From positions 1,736,001 to 1,800,000 of the forward strand of contig NZ_CP031115.1 of the NCBI RefSeq assembly GCF_003568865.1: a stretch of DNA of 64,000 nucleotides, read 5' to 3'. This stretch comes from Rubrobacter indicoceani. GTDB lineage: Bacteria > Actinomycetota > Rubrobacteria > Rubrobacterales > Rubrobacteraceae. Numbering within the stretch: the first letter of the stretch is position 1; each line of letters opens with the position of its first letter. A model generated the notes under the pieces. It did no database searches. It was not told where the DNA came from and was given only the letters and a program-made list of their open reading frames with translations. Below are positions 35,461 to 44,265 of this stretch, piece after piece. The translations under genes were made by a program, and so were the position numbers.

Positions 35461-35552
35461 CTCTCTTATCTCTCAAGCCCGCGCTTGACGCGTATTCGGT
35501 TAGCGGACGGCACTCTACAGCGGGCCGCGCTCCCGGTCAAGGGTGATTCTCT

Positions 35553-36149
35553 TCACGCCAGCTTCCACAGTATCCGCTCGCTTGTCGAGATGCCGACCGC
35601 CCCGGCCTCCACTATCCTCGATGCGGTCTTGAAGTCCCTGACAAGCCCCCCCGCGAGCACGGGCTTTTCGAGCTGTCCGCCGTACTCGGCGGCGACTTCG
35701 GGATAGGCGACGGCGGGGAGTATCTCTATGCAGTCGGGGTCGGCCGATTTCACGAGGCGCATCCCGCGTCCGAGCGCGCTCGAATCTATCGCGAAGAGCC
35801 GCTGCACCGTCACCACGCCCGTCCCCCGCGCCGCCTCGACGACGTTGCGGTGCGTCGTGATGATCCCGTCAACCTCCTCGGCAAGGAACTTTATGCCGCT
35901 GGCATCCGCCGCTATCCCCCCGACGGTGTCCACGTTGATGAAGATAGACGGCCTGCGATACTTCCTCTTGACCATCCGCAAGACCTCGAAGACATCGCCG
36001 CCGAGAACGAAGATGGCGGCGTGATCCCCCGCAAGCGCGCGCTCAAGGTCGACGCCCGGCTCCCGGACCGCCGGGATCATGGGGTTTACCTTTAAAAGCC
36101 CCAGAAACTTCTTCAGCTTGCGCTCCGACGCTTCGCTCTCTTTCCCCAT
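35553..36149 (-). CDS. glpP: Glycerol-3-phosphate-responsive antiterminator GlpP
   Basis: A 198-residue TIM-barrel-like RNA-binding antiterminator. Recognisable family sequences are IFVLGGDVFEVLRMV, FINVDTVGGIAADASGIKFL, DGIITTHRNVVEAA, and GGLVRDFKTASRIVEAGAVGISTSERILW. It is the first gene of the glp/dha operon and its probable RNA target is the leader hairpin directly downstream of its own stop codon. Confidence 0.92.
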   Translation of the reverse strand: MGKESEASERKLKKFLGLLKVNPMIPAVREPGVDLERALAGDHAAIFVLGGDVFEVLRMVKRKYRRPSIFINVDTVGGIAADASGIKFLAEEVDGIITTHRNVVEAARGTGVVTVQRLFAIDSSALGRGMRLVKSADPDCIEILPAVAYPEVAAEYGGQLEKPVLAGGLVRDFKTASRIVEAGAVGISTSERILWKLA

Positions 36150-36219
36150 TCCCTGACTCTAGCAGCTTTTCATACAACCCGGACGGGCGATGTGTCTTGC
36201 CTCAGGCTGACCGACTCTC

Positions 36220-36254
36220 ATAAGCAGATACTTTTGCGTAGATAAGCATCTGCT
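36220..36254 (+). promoter_or_regulatory. Repeats in the glpP-LysR intergenic region
   Basis: Direct repeats ATAAGCA at 36220-36226 and 36242-36248 are 22 bp apart (two helical turns). AGCAGAT (36223-36229) and ATCTGCT (36248-36254) form an inverted repeat. They lie just before the LysR ATG at 36269, as expected for an autoregulatory LysR site. Confidence 0.5.
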
Positions 36255-36268
36255 GATATTCTCTAGAA

Positions 36269-37135
36269 ATGAGCGGAGTCAGCTTTCAGAGTCTACGTAT
36301 GTTTCTTGCGATTCTGGAGCATGGTTCGGTCTCGGCGGCGGGACGGAGGCTGGGGGTTTCCCAGCCGGCGGTCTCGGGTCATCTGCATTCTCTTGAGGCG
36401 CGTTACGGGGTAGTGCTGCTGGAGCGCGGCCGTCCGGTTCGGGCGACGGCGGCCGGGGAGTGTCTGGAGCGTCATGCGCGCCGGATAGTCGCGTCTTACC
36501 GGGAGATGGAGGAGGAAATGTCGCGGCAGGTCGAGCCGAGCGGGGACCTCACGGTCGGGGCGTCGACTACCCCGGCGGAGGTCATCGTTCCGAGGGTGGT
36601 GGCGAAGTTCGCCGAGCTGTGCCCGGAGGTCAACCTGAAGGTCCGGGTCGGGGATACCAGGGAGATCATGTCCATGCTTCGGGAGCGGGAGATCGAGCTT
36701 GGCCTTGTCGGCCTCGAACCCGAAGACGATTTCTTTGCCTCGCGACTTATCGAGCACGACCTTCTGACCGCTATCGTCCCCGAAGGTTCCGAAAAGGATG
36801 AGATCTCAGCCGAAGAATTCGCTTCTCACCCTCTTGTGCTGAGAGAGGAGGGGTCGGCGACCCGCCGGGCCGTCGAGAAGTCGCTCTCGGATTCGAACAT
36901 CGCGGCGAGGAGCATCATGGAGCTGGGCTCGAACGCCGCGATAGTCGGGGCCATCGCTCAGGGCGCGGGGGTCGGGGTAGTCCCGAAGAGAATCGTCTCC
37001 GGGGCTTCGGGCGTAACGGCGGTGCGGGTTGCGGGCCTTGAGATAAGCCGTCCCCTCGCCCTTGTCAGCGAGGCGAACAGGGGGCTCTCCCCCGCCGCCG
37101 AGGAGTTCGGCCGTCTCTGTTTGGAGCTTGCCTAG
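36269..37135 (+). CDS. LysR-family transcriptional regulator
   Basis: A 288-residue regulator with an N-terminal winged HTH (residues 5-64, LEHGSVSAAGRRLGVSQPAVSGHLHSLE split across the recognition helix) and a periplasmic-binding-protein-like effector domain from about 90. No Shine-Dalgarno is obvious before the ATG. It is followed, same strand, by a PhnDCE-type ABC transporter starting 67 bp later, so it probably controls those genes in response to the transported anion or a metabolite of it. Confidence 0.88.
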   Translation: MSGVSFQSLRMFLAILEHGSVSAAGRRLGVSQPAVSGHLHSLEARYGVVLLERGRPVRATAAGECLERHARRIVASYREMEEEMSRQVEPSGDLTVGASTTPAEVIVPRVVAKFAELCPEVNLKVRVGDTREIMSMLREREIELGLVGLEPEDDFFASRLIEHDLLTAIVPEGSEKDEISAEEFASHPLVLREEGSATRRAVEKSLSDSNIAARSIMELGSNAAIVGAIAQGAGVGVVPKRIVSGASGVTAVRVAGLEISRPLALVSEANRGLSPAAEEFGRLCLELA

Positions 37136-37202
37136 TCAGGTACGAAAAGTCGGGGTAGAAGATCGGGTTCACAGACTAGAGTTGCAGACTGGAGGATTTG
37201 CT

Positions 37203-38066
37203 TTGAAGAAGTTTCTGGGTCCGCTCGCAGCGGTCGTGGTGGTCGTGGTGGTCGGCGGCTGCGGGGGCGGCGCGAGCGGTGAGGATGTACTTCGCATTGG
37301 CCTGATACCGAACCAGGCCCCCGACGAAGTCGAGGCCGAGTACCAGCCGCTGGGGGACTACATGTCCGAAGAACTTGACCGGGAGGTGGAGCTCTTTGTG
37401 CCGACGGGATATCCTGCGGTCGTCGAGGCGATGGCCAACGATGAGATAGACCTCGCGCTCTTCGGGGGCCTGACCTACGTGCAGGCAAGGGAGCGCGCGG
37501 AGGTCAGCCCGCTCGTAACGGACATCAACCCGAGGATCGGCAACACGACCTACAGGAGCGTGATCGTCGTTCCATCAGACAGCGATATAGGGTCGGTAAA
37601 CGAGCTGGAGGGCGCGGACTTCGCCTTCGGGAGCGTCTCCTCCACGAGCGGTTCGCTGTATCCGTCCATCATGCTCAACGAGGCCGGGATCGACTACCGG
37701 ACCGACCTCGGCGAGTTCACCTACACCGGCGGCCACGACGCTACGGCGGCGGCGGTGGCGAGCGGCAACGTAGACGCGGGCGGCCTCGAATACCGCATCC
37801 TGCTCGACCTCGAAGAAGAGGGCACGATAGAACCCGGCTCCGTACGCGTTATAGAGCGGTCCGATCCGGTGGAGGGCTACCCGTGGGTTGTCCGGGATGC
37901 GCTGCCGGAGGAGACCCGGGATGAGATCGCCGACGCCTTTCTCAACATAGACGACGAGGAGCTGCTGAGCCTCCTGAACTCCGACGGCTACGAGCGTGTG
38001 GAGGCTGCCGATTACGACTACGTAGAGGAGCAGGCCCGCCAGCTCGACCTCCTCACGGAGAGCTAG
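37203..38066 (+). CDS. PhnD-family ABC transporter substrate-binding lipoprotein
   Basis: A 287-residue extracellular binding lipoprotein; signal peptide with lipobox VGGC (C20). The PhnD-type fold is seen in LRIGLIPNQAPDEVEAEYQP, VPTGYPAVVEAMANDEIDLA, FGGLTYVQARERA and FGSVSSTSGSLYPSIML. Family members bind phosphonate, phosphite, arsenate-like or, in one subfamily, probably selenium oxyanions. The TTG at 37203 is chosen because GGAGG sits 7 bases upstream and a proper signal peptide follows. Encoded with its ATPase and permease. No C-P lyase or phosphite dehydrogenase genes are in the window. Confidence 0.82.
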   Translation: MKKFLGPLAAVVVVVVVGGCGGGASGEDVLRIGLIPNQAPDEVEAEYQPLGDYMSEELDREVELFVPTGYPAVVEAMANDEIDLALFGGLTYVQARERAEVSPLVTDINPRIGNTTYRSVIVVPSDSDIGSVNELEGADFAFGSVSSTSGSLYPSIMLNEAGIDYRTDLGEFTYTGGHDATAAAVASGNVDAGGLEYRILLDLEEEGTIEPGSVRVIERSDPVEGYPWVVRDALPEETRDEIADAFLNIDDEELLSLLNSDGYERVEAADYDYVEEQARQLDLLTES

Positions 38067-38075
38067 AGTACGAAG

Positions 38076-38909
38076 TTGGACCTGCTCCTCAACAACGTCT
38101 CCGTGGACTTCGGCGAGACGAAAGCCCTCGACGGCCTGAGCGTCAACGTCTCCGCCGGCGAGCGCGTGGCCGTTATCGGCTCGTCGGGGGCGGGCAAGTC
38201 AACGCTCTTCCGGGTGATCACCCGCGGCGTCGCGGCAACCGGGGAGGTCTGCGTGGACGGCCGGGAGTTGTACTCCCTCCCTCGCGCAAAGCTCTCCGAG
38301 GTACGCCGCAGGATAGGGACCATCCGGCAGGCCTACGACCTCGTGCCGCAGCTCTCCGCCGGGATGAACGTCGCCCTCGGCGACCTCGGCGGAATGCACG
38401 GTCTGCGTTCGCTGATGCTCTTTCTGAGAGGCCCGGACGCAGACCTCTCGCGCCGGGTCGAGGCGGCTCTGGAGAGCGTAGGTCTGCCCGAGAAGCCCGG
38501 CTCTAAGACCTCCGAACTCTCGGGTGGTCAGCAGCAGCGGGTCGCGGTCGCGAGGCTGCTTGTCCAGAATCCCAGCCTCGTGCTCGCAGACGAGCCGTTC
38601 TCGGCGGTGGACCAGGTGACGAGCCGCCGCGTACTGGAGGCTCTGACGGAGTTGAACCGGGACGGCGCGACGCTGCTCGTAAACCTGCACGACGTGGAGC
38701 TGGCAAAGAGCTTTCCCCGCGTTCTGGCCTTGAAGGACGGCAGGCTCGTCTACGACGGCAAGCCGGACACCCTCACCGACGGAGAGCTGCGCCGGATCTA
38801 CGCCGGAGATCCGGGCCGCAGCAGAAACCGGGAGAGCCCCGAGGAGCCCCGGACGGCTCGTCCACGCACACCGATCCCGGGAGGCATGGATGGCGTCTCC
38901 GCCCACTGA
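38076..38909 (+). CDS. PhnC-like ABC transporter ATP-binding protein
   Basis: A 277-residue ATPase: Walker A GSSGAGKST, signature LSGGQQQRVAVARLL, Walker B LVLADEPFSAVD, and the switch histidine in NLHDVELA. TTG start 9 bp after the binding-protein gene. A Pro/Arg-rich tail of about 35 residues follows the ATPase core. It overlaps the permease gene by 20 nt, consistent with coupled translation. Confidence 0.88.
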   Translation: MDLLLNNVSVDFGETKALDGLSVNVSAGERVAVIGSSGAGKSTLFRVITRGVAATGEVCVDGRELYSLPRAKLSEVRRRIGTIRQAYDLVPQLSAGMNVALGDLGGMHGLRSLMLFLRGPDADLSRRVEAALESVGLPEKPGSKTSELSGGQQQRVAVARLLVQNPSLVLADEPFSAVDQVTSRRVLEALTELNRDGATLLVNLHDVELAKSFPRVLALKDGRLVYDGKPDTLTDGELRRIYAGDPGRSRNRESPEEPRTARPRTPIPGGMDGVSAH

Positions 38910-39738
38910 AGCGAAAGGGGCCGGGATCGGGGGGGCGCTGCCGCGCTTCTCGTGGGGTACGAGCCTCGCCGTGCTCGTCGTGCTCGGCCTGACGGGCTGG
39001 AGCGTCTACGGCACGGAGTTCGACCTTCTGAAACTGCTCACGGGCGGTGGCGCGATAGAGCGTTTCGTCTCCGAGATGTTCCCGCCGGATCTCTCGGCGG
39101 GGACCCTGCGCTCCACCACTACGGGCATCCTCCAGACCCTCCAGATGTCGTTTCTCGGGGCCGTGATCGGGGCCGTGGTCGCCCTGCCGCTCGCCGCGCT
39201 CGGGACGCGCTCGCCGGGCAACGCAGGCGCTTCGCGCCGGGAGCGCGCTCTCAAGGCAGTTCCGTATCACGCGGCGCGCTTCGTCCTAAACATATTCAGG
39301 AGCGTGCCGGATATCCTGTGGGCCCTGATCTTCGTCGTTGCGCTCGGCCTCGGGCCTTTTCCGGGAACGCTGGCCCTCGCCGTACACTCAGCCGGGGTCC
39401 TCGGCAAGCTCTACAGCGAGGCTCTGGAGGCCGTTCCGGGCCGTCCCTCGGAGGCTCTTACGGCCTCGGGGGCCGGGCCGCTCCAGACGTTTCTCTTTGC
39501 AAGGCTGCCGCAGGCGGCGGCTGGCTTTGCGTCGCTTTCGCTGTATCAGTGGGAGTGCAACATCCGCTCGGCTACGATCCTCGGCTTTGTAGGCGCGGGC
39601 GGCATCGGGCAGGAGATTCTTATCGCCATGAACCTCTTCAACTACTCGAAAGTGGCCACGCTCGTCGGGGCGACGGTGGTAGTCGTCCTCGCCGTGGACC
39701 GTCTCTCTGCGCTTATCCGGGCGCGGCTCATCGTCTAG
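38890..39738 (+). CDS. PhnE-like ABC transporter permease
   Basis: A 282-residue permease with about 6 helices. TTTGILQTLQMSFLGAVIGAVVALPLAALG and NIFRSVPDILWALIFV belong to the phosphonate-type permease family, and the EAA-loop-like segment is SEALEAVPGRPSEALTASGAGPLQTF. GFVGAGGIGQEI near the end is also typical. Completes the three-component importer. Confidence 0.86.
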   Translation: MASPPTEAKGAGIGGALPRFSWGTSLAVLVVLGLTGWSVYGTEFDLLKLLTGGGAIERFVSEMFPPDLSAGTLRSTTTGILQTLQMSFLGAVIGAVVALPLAALGTRSPGNAGASRRERALKAVPYHAARFVLNIFRSVPDILWALIFVVALGLGPFPGTLALAVHSAGVLGKLYSEALEAVPGRPSEALTASGAGPLQTFLFARLPQAAAGFASLSLYQWECNIRSATILGFVGAGGIGQEILIAMNLFNYSKVATLVGATVVVVLAVDRLSALIRARLIV

Positions 39739-39740
39739 GT

Positions 39741-40238
39741 TCAGCCGATAAAGAGGCTCAGGAACATAAAGACGGCGAAGCCCGCGACGAGGCCGATCCC
39801 GAGCTGCAGTATCGCGCTCCGCGCCCCGCCCGGGTCCGAGTCTCGACCCGGCTCGCCGTCCCGGACCGCCGCGTCGGCGGTTGCCGCTGCGATGAGCAGA
39901 GCCTCGACGACCTTGTCCATGTTGCCCAGACCGTCAAAGACCCCGACCCGGAAATACGACAGAAAGGAGGAGAAAGCTATAGTGATAATGAAAGCCCGCG
40001 CAACGGGCCGGAAGCGTGCCAGCGAAGACAGGGAAGGCAGATAAAGAACGGCGAGCAGCGTCAGGTAAGCAAAGAAGTTGCCGACAAAGAGAACCTGGAA
40101 CTTGGGCAGCATCTCACCGTTCCCGAAGAAGCCCTCGATAAAGAACAAGTAGAGATGGATTATCGCCGTAACCAGCGACAGGACGACTACCCCGATGCCG
40201 AGGGGGCCGATGCTCGCGCGATGCCCGGTCTGATCCAT
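39741..40238 (-). CDS. Hypothetical membrane protein (4 helices)
   Basis: A protein of about 165 residues, converging on the ABC permease gene. Hydrophobic segments at about 12-33, 44-65, 74-92 and 140-162. Start ATG at 40238 with GGAGAGG upstream; the longer ORF start is not supported. Contains IHLYLFFIEGFFG and FVGNFFAYLTLLAVLYLPS. I do not recognise the family. Confidence 0.6.
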   Translation of the reverse strand: MDQTGHRASIGPLGIGVVVLSLVTAIIHLYLFFIEGFFGNGEMLPKFQVLFVGNFFAYLTLLAVLYLPSLSSLARFRPVARAFIITIAFSSFLSYFRVGVFDGLGNMDKVVEALLIAAATADAAVRDGEPGRDSDPGGARSAILQLGIGLVAGFAVFMFLSLFIG

Positions 40239-40321
40239 GACTTTCCTCTCCGGTCTCTTGCGTAACGTTCCGTTTGCATGCCCGGCTTGGCATACCTCTA
40301 ATCGCAACCGTGGGCTTCACA

Positions 40322-42871
40322 TCACCGTCGGCCCCGACGCCGGACCGCCACGCCAAGCGCCACCGCGGCCACGAGCGCGGTGATGCAGGAGATCACGATC
40401 CCGAGGGTCAGCGTTCGTGACCTGTAGCGCATCTCGACCGTGTGGCTTCCCGCCGGGACCTCGACCGCCCGGAAAAGGTAGTCGGCTCGTCGTATCTCGA
40501 CAGGCTCACCGTCTACGTAGGCCTCCCACGCCGGGTAGTAGACCTCGCTCATCACCAGCAGACCATCGGCGTCGGTGGAGGTCTCTACTTCGATGTAGTT
40601 GGGCTTGTAGGACGTTATCTCGGCGCGACTCTCCGACTGCTCGGGCCTGGCTTCGAGCTTTGGGGGCGGTCCTTCGAGGAGCGCGGTCTCTCGCGGGTCC
40701 ACGTCGCCGGAAGAGAGAAGGTCCAGGATCTCATCCGGTTCGGCCCGGCGCGCGGAGTGGACTACCCGGGCCCGGGGCAGCGCATCCGGGTTCTCGACTA
40801 CCTGCAGGTCCCTGCCGACGTAGGCGGACTCCATCTCATCGTCCAGATAGCGGAGGCTCGTCGGGTCGTCGGCGGTTATCTTTGCGGGTACGATAGCGTA
40901 ACGGACGTTCAGCAGGTCGAGCAGCCGCGAGTAGACCCCGGCGGAGATCACATCGGCGTCGTGGTAGTTCTGGGGGACCCCGTTCATGGCGCGCAGGTAC
41001 TCGTCGTAGCGGGCGAGATGGACGGCGTTGTAGCCCTGGATGCTGTAGAGGTTCCCGCCGAGCGCCGTCGCGCGGTTCGACGCTTCGAGCCTCTTCACCT
41101 CGGGTTGCGTGTGGCGGGGATTCAACGGTATGACGTTCCCCTGCCTGTCAAAAGTGGGATCGTAGCCGAAGTACCTGAAGGGCGGGTCCGGCGCGTTCTG
41201 GAGAAACTCCGCAGCCCCGGTCGGCGCGTAGTACTCGCCGAGATCGAGGTGGACCAGCTTGAGCGTCCCGTCCACCTCCGCTCTCTTCTCGACGATCGCA
41301 CCGGCAGAGGCGTTCAGGTCAACGAACAGGACCAGCGCAAGAGCAACTGTAACTCCCCCCTTCACCAGCGATAACCGCGAGGGCAAGAGGGCGCAGACGG
41401 CGGCGAGGACGGCGGCTGAGATCAGGGCATAGAAAGCCCCCGGCACCATCTGCACCCCGATGTCCGTGAGGTACGGGACGCGGTCGGTCCACGCGCCGGG
41501 ATCATCGGGCAGTTCCGAGAGGAAGTTCTCTCTGGCCTCTTCGTCGAGCGGCAGTTGCAACGTGCTGCGGGTCGCGATAAAGAGCGCGGCCAGCATCGGT
41601 ACGGCGAAGGCGGCCCATCCCCGTCTCCACTCGGAGAGCGCCGAAACCGAAGCTCCGGCCAGCATGGCGGCTGCAAGGTAGAAGACGAAGAGGACACGTG
41701 CCGCCCTGTAGGGAAGGAGCTGTTCCAGCAGCGGCAGCTGGTAGAGAGCCGTGTGGATCAAGGTAGTACCGCTGCCGGAGAGCGTCAGGGCAAGAAGCGC
41801 AAGCGCGGCGAAGTACGGAACCCCGTAGTACGGTACGCCCCTTCGTAGCGTTTCGGGGGGGTCGTCGCCCCCCTTGTCGCGCCCTTCCCCGCGAAGCAGA
41901 AAAGGCGCGGCCAGCGCCAGCGCCAGCACCCCGGCCCCCGCGTAGAAGTCGCTCGGCGGCAGAAAGAGCAGCCGCCAGTCCGCGATGCTCCAGCCCCCGA
42001 CCGTGCCGGGCTCCGTGTAGCCCCCGGCGAGGCCGGAGAGAGCATTGTATTCGAGGCGCGGCAGGAGCCCCGCCGCCGCCAGCCCGAAGCCGAAGGCAAG
42101 TACGGCACCCCCGACCGCGACCGCCGATACGAGGCGCTTCGGGACGGCGCGCAGGTGCGGCGGCGGGGACAGGAGCGTCCGGTATCCGACATACCCACCG
42201 AGCGCGAGCAGGGCGTAGTAAGAACCCTGCCCAAGCCAGGAGGCCAGGATCTGACTGAGCGCCAGCCCCGAAAAAGCGCACCACAACAGGCTGTGAACGC
42301 GACCCGGGCTCCGTATGGCAAGCTCCGCACCGAGGATCGCCAGCGGCAGCCAGACCATGACGCTCGAGAAAGCAAAGCAGCAGAGATCGCGCACATACAG
42401 GTAGCTGCTGAACTCATAGGCGACCGCAGCAACAAGCGAAGCGGCGGCCCTCATCCCGAGCGACCTCGCCAGCGCAAAAGCCGCCAGACCGGCCAGCAGC
42501 AGGTGCAAGAAGACGTAGCTCTTGGCGGCGGCGACGGTCGGCAGCAGGGTGAAGAGGATCATGGCCGGCAGGTACGTCCAGCCGGAGAGCGGGTCCGCTG
42601 CAAGGGGCGCGCCCGCAAACTGGTGAGGGTTCCAGCCCGGTAACTCGCCCGAACGGAGCGTCTCTCCGAGAAAGGAGTACCAGGGGTAGAACTGGCTCGC
42701 CGAGTCGAGGCCGACGGTGATCCCATCCGTCAGGATGCTGCGGGAGGAGAAGACCGTGAGGGCGAGGATCAGGGCAACGGCCCCGAGGTCCGGCAGTTTG
42801 CCGACCCCCGACCACCGCCCCGTCTTCTGGCGGGGGAGCGGTCGGCGAGGCTCTGAAGCCCCGGATATCAT
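40322..42871 (-). CDS. YfhO-family large membrane protein
   Basis: An 849-residue membrane protein with about 12-13 helices and a C-terminal extracytoplasmic domain before the last helix. The family's early motif is clear (SRSILTDGITVGLDSASQFYPWYSF in two pieces, PGWNPHQFAGAPLAADP), as is the late motif VYYPAWEAYVDGEPVEIRRA. YfhO proteins resemble GT-C glycosyltransferases and in Firmicutes help glycosylate surface polymers. It is the last gene of the glycan cluster. Confidence 0.85.
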   Translation of the reverse strand: MISGASEPRRPLPRQKTGRWSGVGKLPDLGAVALILALTVFSSRSILTDGITVGLDSASQFYPWYSFLGETLRSGELPGWNPHQFAGAPLAADPLSGWTYLPAMILFTLLPTVAAAKSYVFLHLLLAGLAAFALARSLGMRAAASLVAAVAYEFSSYLYVRDLCCFAFSSVMVWLPLAILGAELAIRSPGRVHSLLWCAFSGLALSQILASWLGQGSYYALLALGGYVGYRTLLSPPPHLRAVPKRLVSAVAVGGAVLAFGFGLAAAGLLPRLEYNALSGLAGGYTEPGTVGGWSIADWRLLFLPPSDFYAGAGVLALALAAPFLLRGEGRDKGGDDPPETLRRGVPYYGVPYFAALALLALTLSGSGTTLIHTALYQLPLLEQLLPYRAARVLFVFYLAAAMLAGASVSALSEWRRGWAAFAVPMLAALFIATRSTLQLPLDEEARENFLSELPDDPGAWTDRVPYLTDIGVQMVPGAFYALISAAVLAAVCALLPSRLSLVKGGVTVALALVLFVDLNASAGAIVEKRAEVDGTLKLVHLDLGEYYAPTGAAEFLQNAPDPPFRYFGYDPTFDRQGNVIPLNPRHTQPEVKRLEASNRATALGGNLYSIQGYNAVHLARYDEYLRAMNGVPQNYHDADVISAGVYSRLLDLLNVRYAIVPAKITADDPTSLRYLDDEMESAYVGRDLQVVENPDALPRARVVHSARRAEPDEILDLLSSGDVDPRETALLEGPPPKLEARPEQSESRAEITSYKPNYIEVETSTDADGLLVMSEVYYPAWEAYVDGEPVEIRRADYLFRAVEVPAGSHTVEMRYRSRTLTLGIVISCITALVAAVALGVAVRRRGRR

Positions 42872-42920
42872 CGCCCCGCACCGACCTCGGTACGCAGGAT
42901 GGCCCGGACGGACACGTCCG

Positions 42921-44054
42921 TCACCGTGCCTCGTGGACTATCCGGCGGTTGCGGAGCAGCGCTTCGGCCTCGGCGAAGTAGTCGCGTATATCCCCCTGGG
43001 TTTTGATCCAGTCGAGGTAGCGTTCTATTCCGGCTTCGAGGCCAACCTGCGGAGCGTACCCGGCGGCGGTGGCGCAGGAGAGATCCGGGGTGAGGTGGCG
43101 CATCTCACCGGGCCGGAACTCGCTCCGGACAAGCAGCTCGATGTCTATACCGAGCGCGTCCGAGAGCATCGTCGCAACGGTCCTCACGGTCGTCGGGGTG
43201 CCGCTCCCGATGTTGACCGGGAGCCCGTCGAGAGCATCGGTCGTGGCGGCGAGAAGGTTCGCCCGGGCGATATCCCCGACGTAGCAGAGATCGCGGGACT
43301 GTTCGCCGTCCTCGTAGATCACGGGCGGATTGCCGCTCAGGAGGCGGGTGCAGAAGATCGCGATAATCCCCGTGTACGGGTTGAAGATGGACTGCCTCGG
43401 ACCGTAGGTGCAGGAGTAGCGCAGCGCGACGGTCGGTATCCCGGTCTGCCGTCCCCACGAAAGGACGAGGCGTTCCTGATCCATCTTGGTTATCGCATAT
43501 ACGGTCTCACCCCCGACCGGCGCGTCCTCTGCGGTCGGGACCGACGCCGCCACCTCGCCGCAGACCGGACACCGGACCGAGAAATCCCCGCGCGACAGCT
43601 GCCCCGCCGGTCGCATCTTTGGGTGGACGAGACCGTGGACCGGACACCGGGCCGCGCCCTCGCGGTAGACGGCCTGCGAGGAGGCAACGACGACCTTCCG
43701 CACCGGGAGGTTCTCATCGCGGATCGTCTCCAGCATCTGCGCCGTGCCGAAGCTGTTTACGTGAACGTACTTCGCCATCTCGGGCATGTAGCCGCCGTAG
43801 GCGGCCTCGTGAAAGACAAAGTCCACGCCTTCGAGGGCTTCCCGGACGGCGTCGCGGTCGCGGATGTCGGCGTGCAGGAACTCGGCGTTCTCCGAGACCC
43901 AGGGCGGCCTGCCGTTCCGGTGGGTCCGGGGCTCCAGGTTGTCGAGTATGCGGACACCGTACCCCTCGGAGAGCAGCAGGTCCGAGAGGTGCGAGCCGAT
44001 AAGACCCGCACCCCCGGTTACCAGCGCGAGCGGCCGCCTCCCCTTACCGCTCAA
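42921..44054 (-). CDS. NAD-dependent epimerase/dehydratase with a Cys/His insert
   Basis: Extended short-chain dehydrogenase of about 377 residues; NAD motif TGGAGLIGSHL, catalytic Tyr-Lys YAITK, and RYSCTYGPRQ. Between the Ser-containing strand (VVASSQAVYREG) and YAITK lies an unusual insert with CPVH, then about 25 residues, then CPVCG, resembling a zinc knuckle. TTG at 44054 overlaps the end of the small membrane protein and gives the normal SDR N-terminus. It probably modifies a nucleotide sugar for surface glycans. Confidence 0.82.
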   Translation of the reverse strand: MSGKGRRPLALVTGGAGLIGSHLSDLLLSEGYGVRILDNLEPRTHRNGRPPWVSENAEFLHADIRDRDAVREALEGVDFVFHEAAYGGYMPEMAKYVHVNSFGTAQMLETIRDENLPVRKVVVASSQAVYREGAARCPVHGLVHPKMRPAGQLSRGDFSVRCPVCGEVAASVPTAEDAPVGGETVYAITKMDQERLVLSWGRQTGIPTVALRYSCTYGPRQSIFNPYTGIIAIFCTRLLSGNPPVIYEDGEQSRDLCYVGDIARANLLAATTDALDGLPVNIGSGTPTTVRTVATMLSDALGIDIELLVRSEFRPGEMRHLTPDLSCATAAGYAPQVGLEAGIERYLDWIKTQGDIRDYFAEAEALLRNRRIVHEAR

Positions 44055-44238
44055 CGCCGCCCCCGTCGTCCGCTTTATCTTTTGCTGTCTCGGTGGATTC
44101 CCCGGTCTCATTCGGTCGGTCGCGCCCGGTCTTCGAGGATTTGCGGTCTGAGAAGCTGACAAAGACAAGGGTGAAGACGACCGCCGCGACCGCGGCCCCG
44201 GCCAGTACGAGCAATGCTACAAGGACGTTGCTCTCCAC
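44044..44238 (-). CDS. Small single-span membrane protein
   Basis: A 64-residue protein starting at GTG with a near-perfect AAAGGAGG ribosome site 8 bases before it. One transmembrane helix at about 5-28 (VLVALLVLAGAAVAAVVFTL), then a charged cytoplasmic-type tail. Function unknown. Its stop lies 8 bases beyond the preferred epimerase start, so the two are translationally coupled. Confidence 0.7.
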   Translation of the reverse strand: MESNVLVALLVLAGAAVAAVVFTLVFVSFSDRKSSKTGRDRPNETGESTETAKDKADDGGGVER

Positions 44239-44265
44239 GGCTTGTACCTCCTTTCGGGGTCGGGA

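Noticed and set aside
37203-39738. Confident annotation as a phosphonate transporter
   Set aside because: The PhnD superfamily covers several anions and no phosphonate catabolic gene is visible, so only the family-level call is kept.
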